Assembly: GCA_910585345.1 (NCBI GenBank)
Contig: CAJUDS010000008.1
Span: 54,142-118,141 of the forward strand
DNA length: 64,000 nt
From: an uncultured Lachnospiraceae bacterium
Lineage (GTDB): Bacteria; Bacillota; Clostridia; Lachnospirales; Lachnospiraceae
Direction of reading: 5' to 3'
Shown: positions 53,791 through 62,930 of the stretch, piece after piece
Layout: every line of letters starts with the position of its first letter
Numbering within the stretch: the stretch's first letter is position 1
The notes under the pieces: model-generated
The model's database searches: none
Told to the model about the DNA's origin: nothing
What the model saw: the letters and a program-made list of their open reading frames with translations, nothing else
Translations under genes and position numbers: made by a program

Positions 53791-56700
53791 TTACCTTTCT
53801 ATCTGTTTCATCAGCAGAGACGCAAGGCGTTCTGTTTCTTTGGGATCAAGATTTGTCACTGCCTCAGAGAGCCTGCGGATGTTTTGTTCTGTTTCCGGAG
53901 GATATTCGTATGCCAGCAATTGGCTGACTGCCTGGTCTGCCTGGTCGATATCCATCTCCTGCATGCCGATGCGTACCATTTCCACCAATGCCCGTATGAC
54001 GGAAGGGTCGGTGATTTCTTTTCCGGCCGCAGCCTGTATGCCAAAGACACCCTGCAGTTTCTGGCGGTAGCTGCGCCATTCTTCCAGAAATGGCGTTGTC
54101 ATAGACAGGATCAACTCTATTTTACCATCTTTTGCCGCATATTCCAATATCTTTGCAAGGCCGGACAGCGAAATGATTCCTATGGTGGAAGCAAGGCTTT
54201 TCATAGCATGTACCTGGATGCGGTACTGGTCCAATTGTCCTTGTTCCGCAGCCAGATGAAAGGCCTGCTGCAGGCGGTCTGCCGCGGAATCGATCTGGGC
54301 GTAAAATTCTTTTACCGTATAGGCAAGCAGCTCCGTATCCGGCAGATGCAGCCAGGCATACTGCCAGTCCAGCCCGTCAACGAATGGAAGATTTTCCGGC
54401 ATACCCATCCCGTCATCCGGCGGCAGGATCGTATTGGAATCGCCGGAAGCGGTATTGTCAGTCCATGTCTTGCGCTGCAGCTCATCCGGCAGCATCTGCT
54501 GGATCATGTTTTCCAGTTTTTCCGGGACAATGGGTTTGGAGAGGAAGCCGTCAAAACCTTCTGCAAAGTATTTTTCTTTTGCGCCGGACACTGCGTTTGC
54601 GGTCAATACGACAATTGGCGTATTGTGGCAGGGACAGGCGGGGAGTTTTCTGATGCGGTGAAGCGTTTCCACACCATCCATTTCAGGCATCATATGATCG
54701 AGAAAGATCAGATCAAAGTGTTTTTTTTCAACGAGTTCCAGACATTTCATACCGCTTTCGGCATCGGTGATCTGTATCTGCGTCTCTTTTAACAGGCTGC
54801 GCAGTACTTTGCGGTTGACGGCGTTATCATCTACGACCAGTATGCTGGCGTCCGGTGCGCAGAGCGCGGTGCGATAGTTGTAATTTTCCGTAATCTGATG
54901 GATTCTGGATTCAAAATTTCCGATGGGGGTAGGGTCCATAATCTTCTGCTTCAGCGTAAAGTAGAACTTTGATCCCTTTCCGTAGGTACTTTCAACATGC
55001 AGTCTGCTGCCGAGCAGCGCCAGAAGCCGGGTCGTAATATTCATGCCAAGACCGGTGCCTTCGATATTGCGGTTTCGGTCTTCTTCAATCCGTTCAAATT
55101 CGGCGGAAAGTTTAGGCAGATCTTCTTCTTTGATGCCGATGCCGGTATCCTCCACTTCAATGGAAAGAACTGCCGTATCCTCCGTTGTATGGTTACGGAT
55201 CCGCAGCCATATCGTGCCTTCCGCAGTGTATTTGACTGCGTTGGTGAGGATATTGGTCAATATCTGGCGGATCCGTACATCGTCGCCGTATAAACGAGAA
55301 GGAATTTCATGGTCGATTTCTACTTCAAAACGGATATTTTTGTCTTTGATCCGTTGCGATGTCATGCTGGTAAGATCATGAATCAGGCTGCTGGTATCAT
55401 AATCCACTGGCACGATTTCCATTTTTCCGGAATCGATTTTTGAGAAATCCAGAATATCGTTAATCAATGACAGCAGAGTCTGACCGGCCAGATAGATATC
55501 CATGGCATATTCTTTTATAGTCGGGTCTTTTGTTTCCCGCAGAATCATTTCATCCATACCGAGCACCGCATTGATGGGCGTGCGGATTTCATGGGACATA
55601 TGTGCAAGAAACTTTCCTTTTGCTTCGTTTGCAGCCATGGCGTCCTGTTTTGCGGCGTCAGCTTCTTTTTTGGCCAGCGCCAGTTGTACATTCTGTTGTC
55701 TGGCAGCCTTTACTTTTTCTTTCAAAAGGCGTGCATGCTCCTCCGCGTTGGCCCGGTATTCTTTGGAAATCTGCAGGATATGCATGACAGCCATTATGAT
55801 GCCGAACAGGGTCATACTATACTGTCCTGCGGCGTTACCGCGGGGATTTTCGAGCAGGGTGTTCAAAATCACATTTGCAATGCCTCCCGCCAGCAGGATG
55901 AGCATGGAAAAGACGGATAATATGGTCAGGTAATACATATTTTTGCAGTCAAGCTGTATCAGGCTGACGATGGCGGTGATACAGATCAGGCCCAGTGCGG
56001 CGGCAGATATATTTACCATATTGCGCAAATGACAGATATCGAGCAGATGCAGCAGAATCTGCAGCGCGGCGTTTCCGGTAGTAAGCCAGATCAGCGCGGA
56101 AAAACGGTGCGGATATATCGTATGCAGATTGCGTTCGAAATACAGTGTTAAAAACAATGGGAGCAGAAGAATCAGATATTCCTGCATCTCATAGGCTTCC
56201 TGTACGTCGTAAAATATGCTCAGCGTGTCTGTGCCGATAAAACAATAGATTCCGGCGGCCAGCCCCACCAGGCCGAGAAACAGTTCGCCGCGGTCCGGCT
56301 GGTGTGTATACCAGCGTATCAGTGCAAGGACGAACATGATGATTGCCATGATGACAATCAGCAGACAGCAGCCGATATCGGCGATATTGTTTCCGACGAG
56401 CCCGATCACTACCACGTCCCGCGTCTCAATTTTGACACTGTCAAGCGTGGCGGCGGCATCCGGATGCGGGGATGTGATCTCAATCCGCAGTCTGCCATCG
56501 TGTACAACGCCCGGAATATTAACAAAGTGTTCGTCACTTTCGGTTAATTTTCCGGAGGTATCTTTGCCGGTTTCATATTGATAGATCACTTCGCCGTCCA
56601 AAACCACACGCACATTTGTATCTGTGGAAGAAAAGTTAAGCGTCAGGCCTGCATATTCTTCGCGCAGTGTGTTTTGGAAAATGACGATATCGCCGGCGCC

Positions 56701-56976
56701 GCTTTTTCCTGTAAACGGCAGCGTTATTTCCTGTCCCTTTTCCGCTGCCAGCGCTTCATCAATCAGCTTTTCCGTGATACCGGACTCCTGTAATTGTGCA
56801 CCGGTGGTCTTTGCGCTGTCCAGGAAAAAGACGCTCCAACCCTCATTCCAAAATATTTCAAACTGATCGGGCAGCAGGGTCATTTCATCATCTTTCTGAA
56901 ATTGAAACAATGCAATCACCATAAATACAAGTATCAGCAAAATGGTAGTCACTGCCATCTTTCGTAAATTCTTCAT
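53791..56976 (-). CDS. Hybrid sensor histidine kinase with 7TM-type sensor, receiver and HPt
   Basis: 1061 residues. One N-terminal membrane helix, an extracellular domain (about 35-195) resembling the 7TM-DISM sensor type, and about seven membrane helices (195-410). A coiled coil leads to HisKA with H462 in HMSHEIRTPINAVLGM. The ATPase domain has NAVKYT, DTGIGI and GTGLGM, the receiver has D760 in IFLDHMMPEMDG, and the C-terminal HPt has H923 in VHAMKSLASTIG. It thus holds a full phosphorelay in one chain. ATG 56976 has AAAAAGGAAG upstream; an earlier start at 57003 has none. The response regulator gene follows directly. Confidence 0.92.
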   Translation of the reverse strand: MKNLRKMAVTTILLILVFMVIALFQFQKDDEMTLLPDQFEIFWNEGWSVFFLDSAKTTGAQLQESGITEKLIDEALAAEKGQEITLPFTGKSGAGDIVIFQNTLREEYAGLTLNFSSTDTNVRVVLDGEVIYQYETGKDTSGKLTESDEHFVNIPGVVHDGRLRIEITSPHPDAAATLDSVKIETRDVVVIGLVGNNIADIGCCLLIVIMAIIMFVLALIRWYTHQPDRGELFLGLVGLAAGIYCFIGTDTLSIFYDVQEAYEMQEYLILLLPLFLTLYFERNLHTIYPHRFSALIWLTTGNAALQILLHLLDICHLRNMVNISAAALGLICITAIVSLIQLDCKNMYYLTILSVFSMLILLAGGIANVILNTLLENPRGNAAGQYSMTLFGIIMAVMHILQISKEYRANAEEHARLLKEKVKAARQQNVQLALAKKEADAAKQDAMAANEAKGKFLAHMSHEIRTPINAVLGMDEMILRETKDPTIKEYAMDIYLAGQTLLSLINDILDFSKIDSGKMEIVPVDYDTSSLIHDLTSMTSQRIKDKNIRFEVEIDHEIPSRLYGDDVRIRQILTNILTNAVKYTAEGTIWLRIRNHTTEDTAVLSIEVEDTGIGIKEEDLPKLSAEFERIEEDRNRNIEGTGLGMNITTRLLALLGSRLHVESTYGKGSKFYFTLKQKIMDPTPIGNFESRIHQITENYNYRTALCAPDASILVVDDNAVNRKVLRSLLKETQIQITDAESGMKCLELVEKKHFDLIFLDHMMPEMDGVETLHRIRKLPACPCHNTPIVVLTANAVSGAKEKYFAEGFDGFLSKPIVPEKLENMIQQMLPDELQRKTWTDNTASGDSNTILPPDDGMGMPENLPFVDGLDWQYAWLHLPDTELLAYTVKEFYAQIDSAADRLQQAFHLAAEQGQLDQYRIQVHAMKSLASTIGIISLSGLAKILEYAAKDGKIELILSMTTPFLEEWRSYRQKLQGVFGIQAAAGKEITDPSVIRALVEMVRIGMQEMDIDQADQAVSQLLAYEYPPETEQNIRRLSEAVTNLDPKETERLASLLMKQIER

Positions 56977-57090
56977 TTTTTCTTCCTTTTTCCTATTTTT
57001 CATTATAGTATCATAAGTCTCCTTATTTTCTCAATACGGTTCTTTTTATGAATTTCCCCGTTTTAGCCGAAACGCAAGGATTCTTGCGTC

Positions 57091-57137
57091 CACGGAAATC
57101 AATTTTCCATTTTGTGGGCAAATATTTGATTTCCGTG
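57091..57137 (+). repeat. Mini-copy of the dispersed repeat (terminal segment only)
   Basis: CACGGAAATCAATTTTCC at the left and TTTGATTTCCGTG at the right form a 12-bp near-perfect inverted pair. The middle (TTTTGTGGGCAAATATTTGATT) matches the first 50 bp of the full copies. Eight-bp direct repeats CTTGCGTC flank it (57083-57090, 57139-57146). It lies in the divergent space between the hybrid kinase and Sel1 genes; the remainder of that 288-bp gap holds only a promoter-like pair (TTTCCA, TACAAT) for the Sel1 gene. Confidence 0.65.
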
Positions 57138-57264
57138 TCTTGCGTCTGCGGCGTCTTTCCAGCTGTTGCCATATGTGGTACAATAATGTCGGATCAAAAA
57201 TCAAAAGGAAACGGCCGACGGTTTAACCGGACGGCAGCCGGACAAAGCAGGAGAGGGGAAGGAT

Positions 57265-58515
57265 ATGGGAAAATGTTTTAGTGATGCGGTGGAGCAGGCG
57301 CTTCGGTATATTTATTATGATCTGCGTTCAGGCAAAGGCGCGGAGGGGCTTGCGCTTTTGGAGCAGGCTTCGATGGCGGGCGACGGGGATGCGTCCTGTA
57401 TTCTGGCAAGATGCTACTGCGGCATCCAGTATGTGTGGAGCGGGCATGATTTTCCGGAGGACGACGAGAAAGCGACAATGTTGATTCGCAGGTCGGTGGA
57501 GCAGGGCAGCGCAATCGGCGTGATGGTTGCCATGCGGACCGGTGAACTGAAACCGGCACTGAAGAGAAAAATGCCTTTTGGGAGTCTGCAGGAGGCTTTT
57601 GACAATGTGCTTGCCAAAGCCGAAATGGGGGATGCCTTTTGCCAGTATACGGTGGCGAATACTTATTTCTGGTGGGACTTTATACGCATTCAGGGGAAAA
57701 GGCGGGAGCTGTTTCAGAATGAAACTGCATACAGGGAGTATTTACGGGAAAATATAGCCAAGTGTGAGGATTGGTTTTGGAAAGCATTCCGGGGCGGCAT
57801 GTATCTTGCGGCCAACAATCTGAACCGTTATTATTCCGAGGGAGATGAAGATCTGATCGCACCCCGTCCGGAGCTGGCCCGCGGTCTTTACCGGACCGGC
57901 GCAGAGATGGGCTATCCTGTCCATCAATGGATTTATGCGGAAGAGCTTGAGAAGGAAGAGAAATATGAGGAAGCGCTGCATTGGTATAAACTGGCGGCCG
58001 AAGGCGGTCAAAAGGAATGCTGGTACTGTGTCGGCCGCGCATATGAAGAAGGCCGGGGAACGGTGAAAGATTTGTCGTATGCGGCGCAGTGTTATCAGAA
58101 GGGATTGGAACAGAAAAAAGACAGCGGTAAGAAGATCGGCTGCGCGAACCGTCTGGGCGCTATGTACTATGAAGGAACGGGCGTTGAAAAAGAGTATCAT
58201 CAGGCGTTCCGGCTTTTGCAGTACGGCTACACGCACGGGACGAAATATGGCGTATGCTATCTGGGGAAATGCTATTTCCGCGGCTGGGGAACCGGACAGG
58301 ATTATGGGAAAGCCAGAGAGTTTCTGGAACAGGTAAACTGGACCAATCAGGAGGCGTTCTATATGCTGGGCGTGATCTATGGACAGGGGCTGGGCGTACC
58401 GGCGGATATCAAAAAGGGCGTGGAATATCTGCTGAAAGCCGGGGACAACCAGGAAGCCAAGGCAGAACTGCGCAATTATAAAAAGACACTTTTCGGTAAA
58501 TGGGTGCGCAGATAA
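57265..58515 (+). CDS. Sel1-repeat (SEL1-like TPR) protein
   Basis: 416 residues made largely of Sel1-like helical repeats of about 36 residues, for example YEEALHWYKLAAEGGQKECWYCVGRAYEEGRGT and the repeats through LGKCYFRGWGTGQDYGKAREFLEQ and LGVIYGQGLGVPADIKKGVEYLLKAG. There is no signal peptide or membrane helix. Sel1 proteins are scaffolds for protein-protein contact, often in signalling or stress responses. GGAGAGGGGAAGGAT precedes the ATG. Its 3' end approaches the nitroreductase gene, so the two may be co-transcribed. The partner is unknown. Confidence 0.88.
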   Translation: MGKCFSDAVEQALRYIYYDLRSGKGAEGLALLEQASMAGDGDASCILARCYCGIQYVWSGHDFPEDDEKATMLIRRSVEQGSAIGVMVAMRTGELKPALKRKMPFGSLQEAFDNVLAKAEMGDAFCQYTVANTYFWWDFIRIQGKRRELFQNETAYREYLRENIAKCEDWFWKAFRGGMYLAANNLNRYYSEGDEDLIAPRPELARGLYRTGAEMGYPVHQWIYAEELEKEEKYEEALHWYKLAAEGGQKECWYCVGRAYEEGRGTVKDLSYAAQCYQKGLEQKKDSGKKIGCANRLGAMYYEGTGVEKEYHQAFRLLQYGYTHGTKYGVCYLGKCYFRGWGTGQDYGKAREFLEQVNWTNQEAFYMLGVIYGQGLGVPADIKKGVEYLLKAGDNQEAKAELRNYKKTLFGKWVRR

Positions 58516-58547
58516 AGAGCGGCAGGATAAAAATAAGAGGTGGAAGA

Positions 58548-59225
58548 TTGCATGATATGACGATGAAAGAAGCCATGAACAGGCGGCATACGGTGCGAAA
58601 ATACAGAGAAATCCCAATTCCTGCAGAGATTATCAGGCAGTTAAGCAGGCGGATGGAAGCGCATAATAAAAGAGATCATCTGGCAATCAGGCTGATGACG
58701 GAGGATGCCGGTGCATTTCCGGCAGCGGTCAGGCTGTTTCTGGCCAAAGGAGTGAGAAATTATTTTATCATGGCAGGCGGGGACCAACCGGAGCTGGATG
58801 AGAGACTTGGGTACTGCGGAGCCGATCTGATGCTATATGCGCAGACACTGGGCCTGAATACATGGTGGGCAGGAGGCACTTACAACCACAAAAAGATGGC
58901 AGAGGCGGCAGCAGGGGCCAGGGTGATCGGTGTGATTGCGGCAGGATACGGAGCTGTCCAGGGGAAGCCGCATAAGACGAAGAAACCGGAGGAGGTCAGT
59001 TCCTATATGGGAACGGCTCCAAAGTGGTTTCAAAGCGGTGTGGAGGCCGCGCTTCTGGCTCCTACCGCACTGGGCAGACAGGCGTTTTTAATCAAAGGGG
59101 AGAAAGATCAGGTGTCTATTTGCTGTGACAACGGAATATTCACCGGAGCAGACAAAGGACTGGTGAAGTATCATTTTGAGCTTGGCGCCGGAACGGAAAA
59201 CTTTACATGGGTTTCAGAAGTGTAG
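58548..59225 (+). CDS. Nitroreductase-family FMN oxidoreductase
   Basis: 225 residues. The N-terminal NRRHTVRKYREIPIPAEIIRQL is the usual FMN-phosphate-binding start of the family. RLGYCGADLMLYAQTLGLNTWW matches the central region, and a C-terminal lobe (EAALLAPTALGRQAFLI) is typical of clostridial members with TM1586_NiRD-like fold. It reduces nitro-aromatics, quinones or flavin with NAD(P)H; the natural substrate is unknown. A TTG start at 58548 is 5 bp from GAGGTG; ATG 58557 is the alternative. Confidence 0.85.
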   Translation: MHDMTMKEAMNRRHTVRKYREIPIPAEIIRQLSRRMEAHNKRDHLAIRLMTEDAGAFPAAVRLFLAKGVRNYFIMAGGDQPELDERLGYCGADLMLYAQTLGLNTWWAGGTYNHKKMAEAAAGARVIGVIAAGYGAVQGKPHKTKKPEEVSSYMGTAPKWFQSGVEAALLAPTALGRQAFLIKGEKDQVSICCDNGIFTGADKGLVKYHFELGAGTENFTWVSEV

Positions 59226-59240
59226 TTCGAACTTTATAGG

Positions 59241-59290
59241 AAGTGGCTTTGATCGCAGAGACCGGCGGTCAAAGCCACTTCTTTGATATT
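59241..59290 (+). terminator. Terminator-like hairpin after the nitroreductase gene
   Basis: AAGTGGCTTTGA (59241-59252) has its perfect complement at 59269-59280, followed by CTTTGATATT. The T run is weak. The rest of the gap up to 59492 shows no clear gene. Confidence 0.6.
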
Positions 59291-59492
59291 GTAACTTCCG
59301 TTCCCCATTGACACATACTTTCCATAATTGGGAGAAGGGGACGCCCTTTATTTGAAAGATTATACGCAATTTCTGGCGGTATCTGCGGGTATTCTTTGCG
59401 GATAACAAGCCCGTCTGCTTCCATTGCCGTTAACTCTTCTGTACGTTACGTTTTGTAGGTGATTTGACAGAGACTGTGGTTGAAAATATGAT

Positions 59493-59933
59493 TTATTTGT
59501 AGTCATGTTGAATTTGATGATAGTCACAAATTATATTATCAAATGTAATATGTTTCAGGCTTTCACACAAATCATTGCTGATTTTCTGATAAGAACAATG
59601 CAATACATGATGTATATTTTTCCCTATGGGACATAAGGGTGAAGGCAACGGATGGAGTCCAATCAATTTGGAAGCGAAGTCTGGTTCGATTGCCTTGCAA
59701 ATGCGATATAAAGTAATTTCGTTTGGCGGACAGTTCAGTGTTGTGCCGCCTGTACCAAATTTAACAGATATGATACCGTCTTTTTTCAGCGAGCTTATAA
59801 TTTTTCGGATTGTTACAGGGTTAATTCCTGTGGATAATGATAAAAGGTCACTGGTTACTTTTTTCGTATTTCCATATTCAAAAATAAAAACAAGGCAATG
59901 AATAGCAACGGAACATTTTGTACTGATATGCAT
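59493..59933 (-). CDS. Rrf2-family transcriptional regulator
   Basis: 146 residues. The winged helix-turn-helix begins MHISTKCSVAIHCLVFI, with TSDLLSLSTGINPVTIRKIISSLKKDGII as the recognition region, as in Rrf2/IscR/NsrR proteins. The C-terminal part has cysteines in SPLCPIGKNIHHVLHC, possibly ligands of an Fe-S cluster or redox sensors, though the exact IscR-type triad is not reproduced. ATG 59933 is used because GGAGAGGAG precedes it. It is divergent from a ferredoxin-type gene and their promoters share one operator, making it the likely regulator of both. Confidence 0.9.
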   Translation of the reverse strand: MHISTKCSVAIHCLVFIFEYGNTKKVTSDLLSLSTGINPVTIRKIISSLKKDGIISVKFGTGGTTLNCPPNEITLYRICKAIEPDFASKLIGLHPLPSPLCPIGKNIHHVLHCSYQKISNDLCESLKHITFDNIICDYHQIQHDYK

Positions 59934-59956
59934 GGCGTTTCTCCTCTCCATGTAAG

Positions 59957-60016
59957 ATTATATCACATGTTTGCAATGGTGTAAATTTTGACATTACACC
60001 AAAACACTGCTATAAT
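59957..60016. promoter_or_regulatory. Divergent promoters sharing one Rrf2-type operator
   Basis: Plus strand: TTGACA (59988-59993), 17 bp, TATAAT (60011-60016). Minus strand: TTTACA (59980-59985), 17 bp, TATAAT (59957-59962). The inverted repeat GGTGTAA-N9-TTACACC (59978-60000) covers or abuts both -35 boxes. One bound dimer could therefore shut off the regulator and the ferredoxin gene at once. Confidence 0.8.
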
Positions 60017-60049
60017 GGGGTAAATCTAAAAATGATAGGAGGTATGGAT

Positions 60050-60817
60050 GTGAAAGTCTCACAAATTGTTTTCAGTCCAACAGGAGGAACTGACAAAGTT
60101 GCAGAAATTATAACGAAAGCATGGGCAGCGCCTGTGAATAAAATTGATTTATCCAATGCGGAAACAGATTATTCTTCACTTAGCTTAGAAGCAGACGATA
60201 TTGCAGTGATTGCAGTCCCCTCTTATGGCGGACGTGTGCCAAGTCTTGCCGCTGAAAGAATTTCCAGCATTCATGGGAATCATACGCCGTGCGTGATTGT
60301 TTGTGTGTATGGAAACAGAGCATATGAGGATACCTTAGTTGAATTAAATGATGTTGCGGAAAAAAGCGGTTTTAAAGTAATTGCTGCGATTGCTGCCGTT
60401 GCAGAGCATTCTATCATGCACCAGTACGCGTCGGGCAGACCGGATGCAAAAGACAAGAGTGAGTTAAGCAGTTTTGCAAAAAAAGTTTTTGAAAAAATAA
60501 ATAGTGATTCTACCCGGTTTCCTGCGCCGCAAATTCCAGGTAATCGCCCCTATAAAAAAATGAGCGGAGCCGGTTTGGTTCCAAAAGCGAATAACAACTG
60601 CACAAATTGCGGGCTTTGTGCGAAGCGGTGTCCGGCACAGGCAATCGGCAAAGAGAATCTAAAAATGGCAGACAGCAAAAAATGTATTTCATGTATGCGT
60701 TGTGTCGTACGGTGCCCCTGCTCAGCTCGTAAAGTGAATGCAGCTATGGTTTCCGCCGCAGCATTGGCAATGAAAAAGGTCTGTTCGGTAAGAAAAGAAA
60801 ATGAGTTATATATTTGA
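60050..60817 (+). CDS. EFR1-type flavodoxin/ferredoxin fusion protein
   Basis: 255 residues. A flavodoxin-like domain occupies about 1-150 (IVFSPTGGTDKVAEII as the phosphate loop, VPSYGGRVPSLA). Two 4Fe-4S motifs follow: CTNCGLCAKRCPAQAIG and CISCMRCVVRCPCSA. It carries electrons between flavin and Fe-S partners in the cytoplasm; EFR1-type proteins are widespread in Clostridia and Archaea with unknown partners. GTG 60050 is 7 bp from AGGAGG (60037-60042), while ATG 60044 is too close to it. It is probably controlled by the divergent Rrf2 protein. Confidence 0.88.
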   Translation: MKVSQIVFSPTGGTDKVAEIITKAWAAPVNKIDLSNAETDYSSLSLEADDIAVIAVPSYGGRVPSLAAERISSIHGNHTPCVIVCVYGNRAYEDTLVELNDVAEKSGFKVIAAIAAVAEHSIMHQYASGRPDAKDKSELSSFAKKVFEKINSDSTRFPAPQIPGNRPYKKMSGAGLVPKANNNCTNCGLCAKRCPAQAIGKENLKMADSKKCISCMRCVVRCPCSARKVNAAMVSAAALAMKKVCSVRKENELYI

Positions 60818-60853
60818 GGTTGACAGCTGAGGGATTCCATAAAATATTTAAAT

Positions 60854-60960
60854 TCTTCTAAGGTACAAAAATACTTCTGTAAATTATGAAAATACCCTGT
60901 GTGGAAAAGGGGAATCATCGGTGATTTACACAGAAGTATACAGGAGCGTTCCTTAGAAGA
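60854..60960 (+). repeat. 107-bp imperfect palindrome
   Basis: TCTTCTAAGG (60854-60863) pairs perfectly with CCTTAGAAGA (60951-60960). Inside, ATACTTCTGTAAAT (60871-60884) pairs with ATTTACACAGAAGTAT (60924-60939) except for two inserted bases. The loop region contains AAAATACCCTGTGTGG. It could be a MITE remnant, a transcription terminator of the ferredoxin gene, or a structured RNA. It does not resemble the other repeat family in this window. Confidence 0.6.
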
Positions 60961-61116
60961 TGGGATGTTTGATTTTTTATGTTGTCCTATAGATTAAAAA
61001 ATATAGTCAGGATATCATGATAATAGTTGTGAATAAGAGAATTTACTGAGCGTTTGTATCCCGGCGGCATCAGGGCAGGGGATTTTGTATACAAGAAGAA
61101 CAGGCAGAGGTTTCAA

Positions 61117-62757
61117 GTGAAGGCGGATTGTATCAAAGAGATAATAGGAAAACTGAATGAGTTACCGTATCAGTGTATCTTATTTGATGGAAAATGGGGA
61201 ATTGGCAAGACCTATGCGATTGATGAGACATTAAAGGATTGTGAGAATGTGTGCAGGATATCTATGTTTGGTCTGGAAGGCGGCCGGCAGATATACCATG
61301 AGGCATTCTTCCAGCTGGCGCTGAAAAACAGTATGGCGGGAAAGGTCAGTGAAACCGCAGCAGGCATATTGGAAAGCATATCGGCAATTAGTGATAAGGT
61401 GGGTTTTGCGAAAGACATAGTGAGCAGTGTTGCAAAAGAAAGAGAATTATTTCTTCTGTTGTCGAAGAAGTTTCACTCGTGGCATTTTATCGTCATTGAT
61501 GATTTGGAAAGGATCAGCAATAAGGTAGATTTGGAAAATGTTCTCGGCATTGTTGAAGAACTGAAGCAGTGTCATTACATAAAAATAATTATTGCGGCGA
61601 ATTTGAGAGAATTAACAGATTTCAACAGGACTATATTTGAAAAATACAATGAGAAAGTAATTGACAGGATTTATCATATCACGGAAAGACCTGATAAAGT
61701 GGAGTGGAGTAAACTGGGCATTCATGCCGGATTTATAGAGGATTTTTTGTCGGTCCATCAGGTAAAAAATCTGCGCACGCTTCAGAAAGCACAAAATTTC
61801 TATGACGATGTGATACTGCATTTTGAAACGATAAAAAACCAGCATTTTCTGGAAGAGGTTCGTTTGATCTGTTTTGCCATTGTGGTGGAATCCATTGACA
61901 GGCTGTATTACAAGGAAGTGGATAAAAAAGAGGACAAGAGTGCGTATGATGAGATAAGGAACAACCTGGAATACAGAGTTTCGAATTATCTGGCTTCCAT
62001 AAAGAGCAGCAAAAGCCTGCTTACGATGCTTCTTAAATATTATAATAACGAAACGGCATTATCAAAGGATGAAATAGAGACAGAATATCAATTATTTTTG
62101 GAGGCGGGGAAGAAATCCAATTTCTATAAAACGGATGAAGAGATCAGACTGCTGTTGCCGGAGATTTATCAAAAGGCGCTGCAGGCGGATTCCGTATACT
62201 GGCTGCTGAAACATGCGGATGAATACGCATTTTGGAGTGATATCATAAAACAGGAAAACCGGCAGGAATTGGAGGAACTTAGAAAGAAACTGCATGATAT
62301 GCTGTGGAGTAAGGTAATGGCGGGAGAGGATAATTATATCAATTATTATGACATATGGCATCTTTCTTCTGATCAGATAAAGCGGATTTACAAAGAAGAA
62401 CGCGGCATTGTGGGAACTGCAATGATCAAAGCATTTATTAAAGGGCTGGCAAAAAAGGTGACGGGAAAAGAAGCATATGAATATTCCTATAAACTGAGAC
62501 AATATTTTAATAATACCACCTATCGGAAAATCATAGCAGAGAACATTGCAGTTTTGTATAACAGCAGCTCTTTTCCAATAGGGGATATATTGTCGGAAGA
62601 TTATTATACATATTATAATATGATTTATGTCCTTTATTATAATGACAGGGAAAGGTTTGATTCCTGCGTTGAAGAAATAAAGAAGGGCTGTGATCATATG
62701 TCAGCCTATAGGATTGACAACCTCCTGAAAGAAATCAGGGGAGAAGTACAGTTATAA
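61117..62757 (+). CDS. KAP-family P-loop NTPase
   Basis: About 546 residues. Walker A FDGKWGIGKT (25-32) and Walker B FIVIDDLERI, followed by KIIIAANLREL, are the features of KAP-type STAND-like NTPases, where the Walker B Asp pair is followed by LER. The C-terminal 300 residues are helical with no recognised domain or clear membrane helix. Family members are found in defence and mobile regions, but a role here is not shown. GTG 61117 follows GGCAGAGG; an upstream TTG at 61054 is possible but has no ribosome site. Base composition is more AT-rich than the core of the window. Confidence 0.78.
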   Translation: MKADCIKEIIGKLNELPYQCILFDGKWGIGKTYAIDETLKDCENVCRISMFGLEGGRQIYHEAFFQLALKNSMAGKVSETAAGILESISAISDKVGFAKDIVSSVAKERELFLLLSKKFHSWHFIVIDDLERISNKVDLENVLGIVEELKQCHYIKIIIAANLRELTDFNRTIFEKYNEKVIDRIYHITERPDKVEWSKLGIHAGFIEDFLSVHQVKNLRTLQKAQNFYDDVILHFETIKNQHFLEEVRLICFAIVVESIDRLYYKEVDKKEDKSAYDEIRNNLEYRVSNYLASIKSSKSLLTMLLKYYNNETALSKDEIETEYQLFLEAGKKSNFYKTDEEIRLLLPEIYQKALQADSVYWLLKHADEYAFWSDIIKQENRQELEELRKKLHDMLWSKVMAGEDNYINYYDIWHLSSDQIKRIYKEERGIVGTAMIKAFIKGLAKKVTGKEAYEYSYKLRQYFNNTTYRKIIAENIAVLYNSSSFPIGDILSEDYYTYYNMIYVLYYNDRERFDSCVEEIKKGCDHMSAYRIDNLLKEIRGEVQL

Positions 62758-62802
62758 CGCAAGATGTGGTCTGGTCAGGAGATAAAGAGAGTGAAAATAT
62801 TT

Positions 62803-62832
62803 TTGGTACCTGTGTTGTGCTTGTGGTATAAT
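62803..62832 (+). promoter_or_regulatory. Extended -10 promoter of the right-end membrane protein
   Basis: TTGGTA (62803-62808), 18-bp spacing, TGGTATAAT (62824-62832) with the TGn extension, about 100 bp before the start codon. Confidence 0.6.
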
Positions 62833-62930
62833 CTAAATGGAAGCGTATTGTAATTGTTAGGGTAATTTAAACATTATGATATGAAAGATAGTTGGAATTA
62901 TATTCGGATAATCAAATATAGAAAGAAAAT

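Noticed and set aside
53884..54792. 302-codon plus-strand frame inside the hybrid kinase gene
   Set aside because: Shadow of the kinase receiver and HPt region.
57742..58617. 291-codon minus-strand frame inside the Sel1 gene
   Set aside because: Shadow; the plus-strand frame has clear Sel1 repeats and a good ribosome site.
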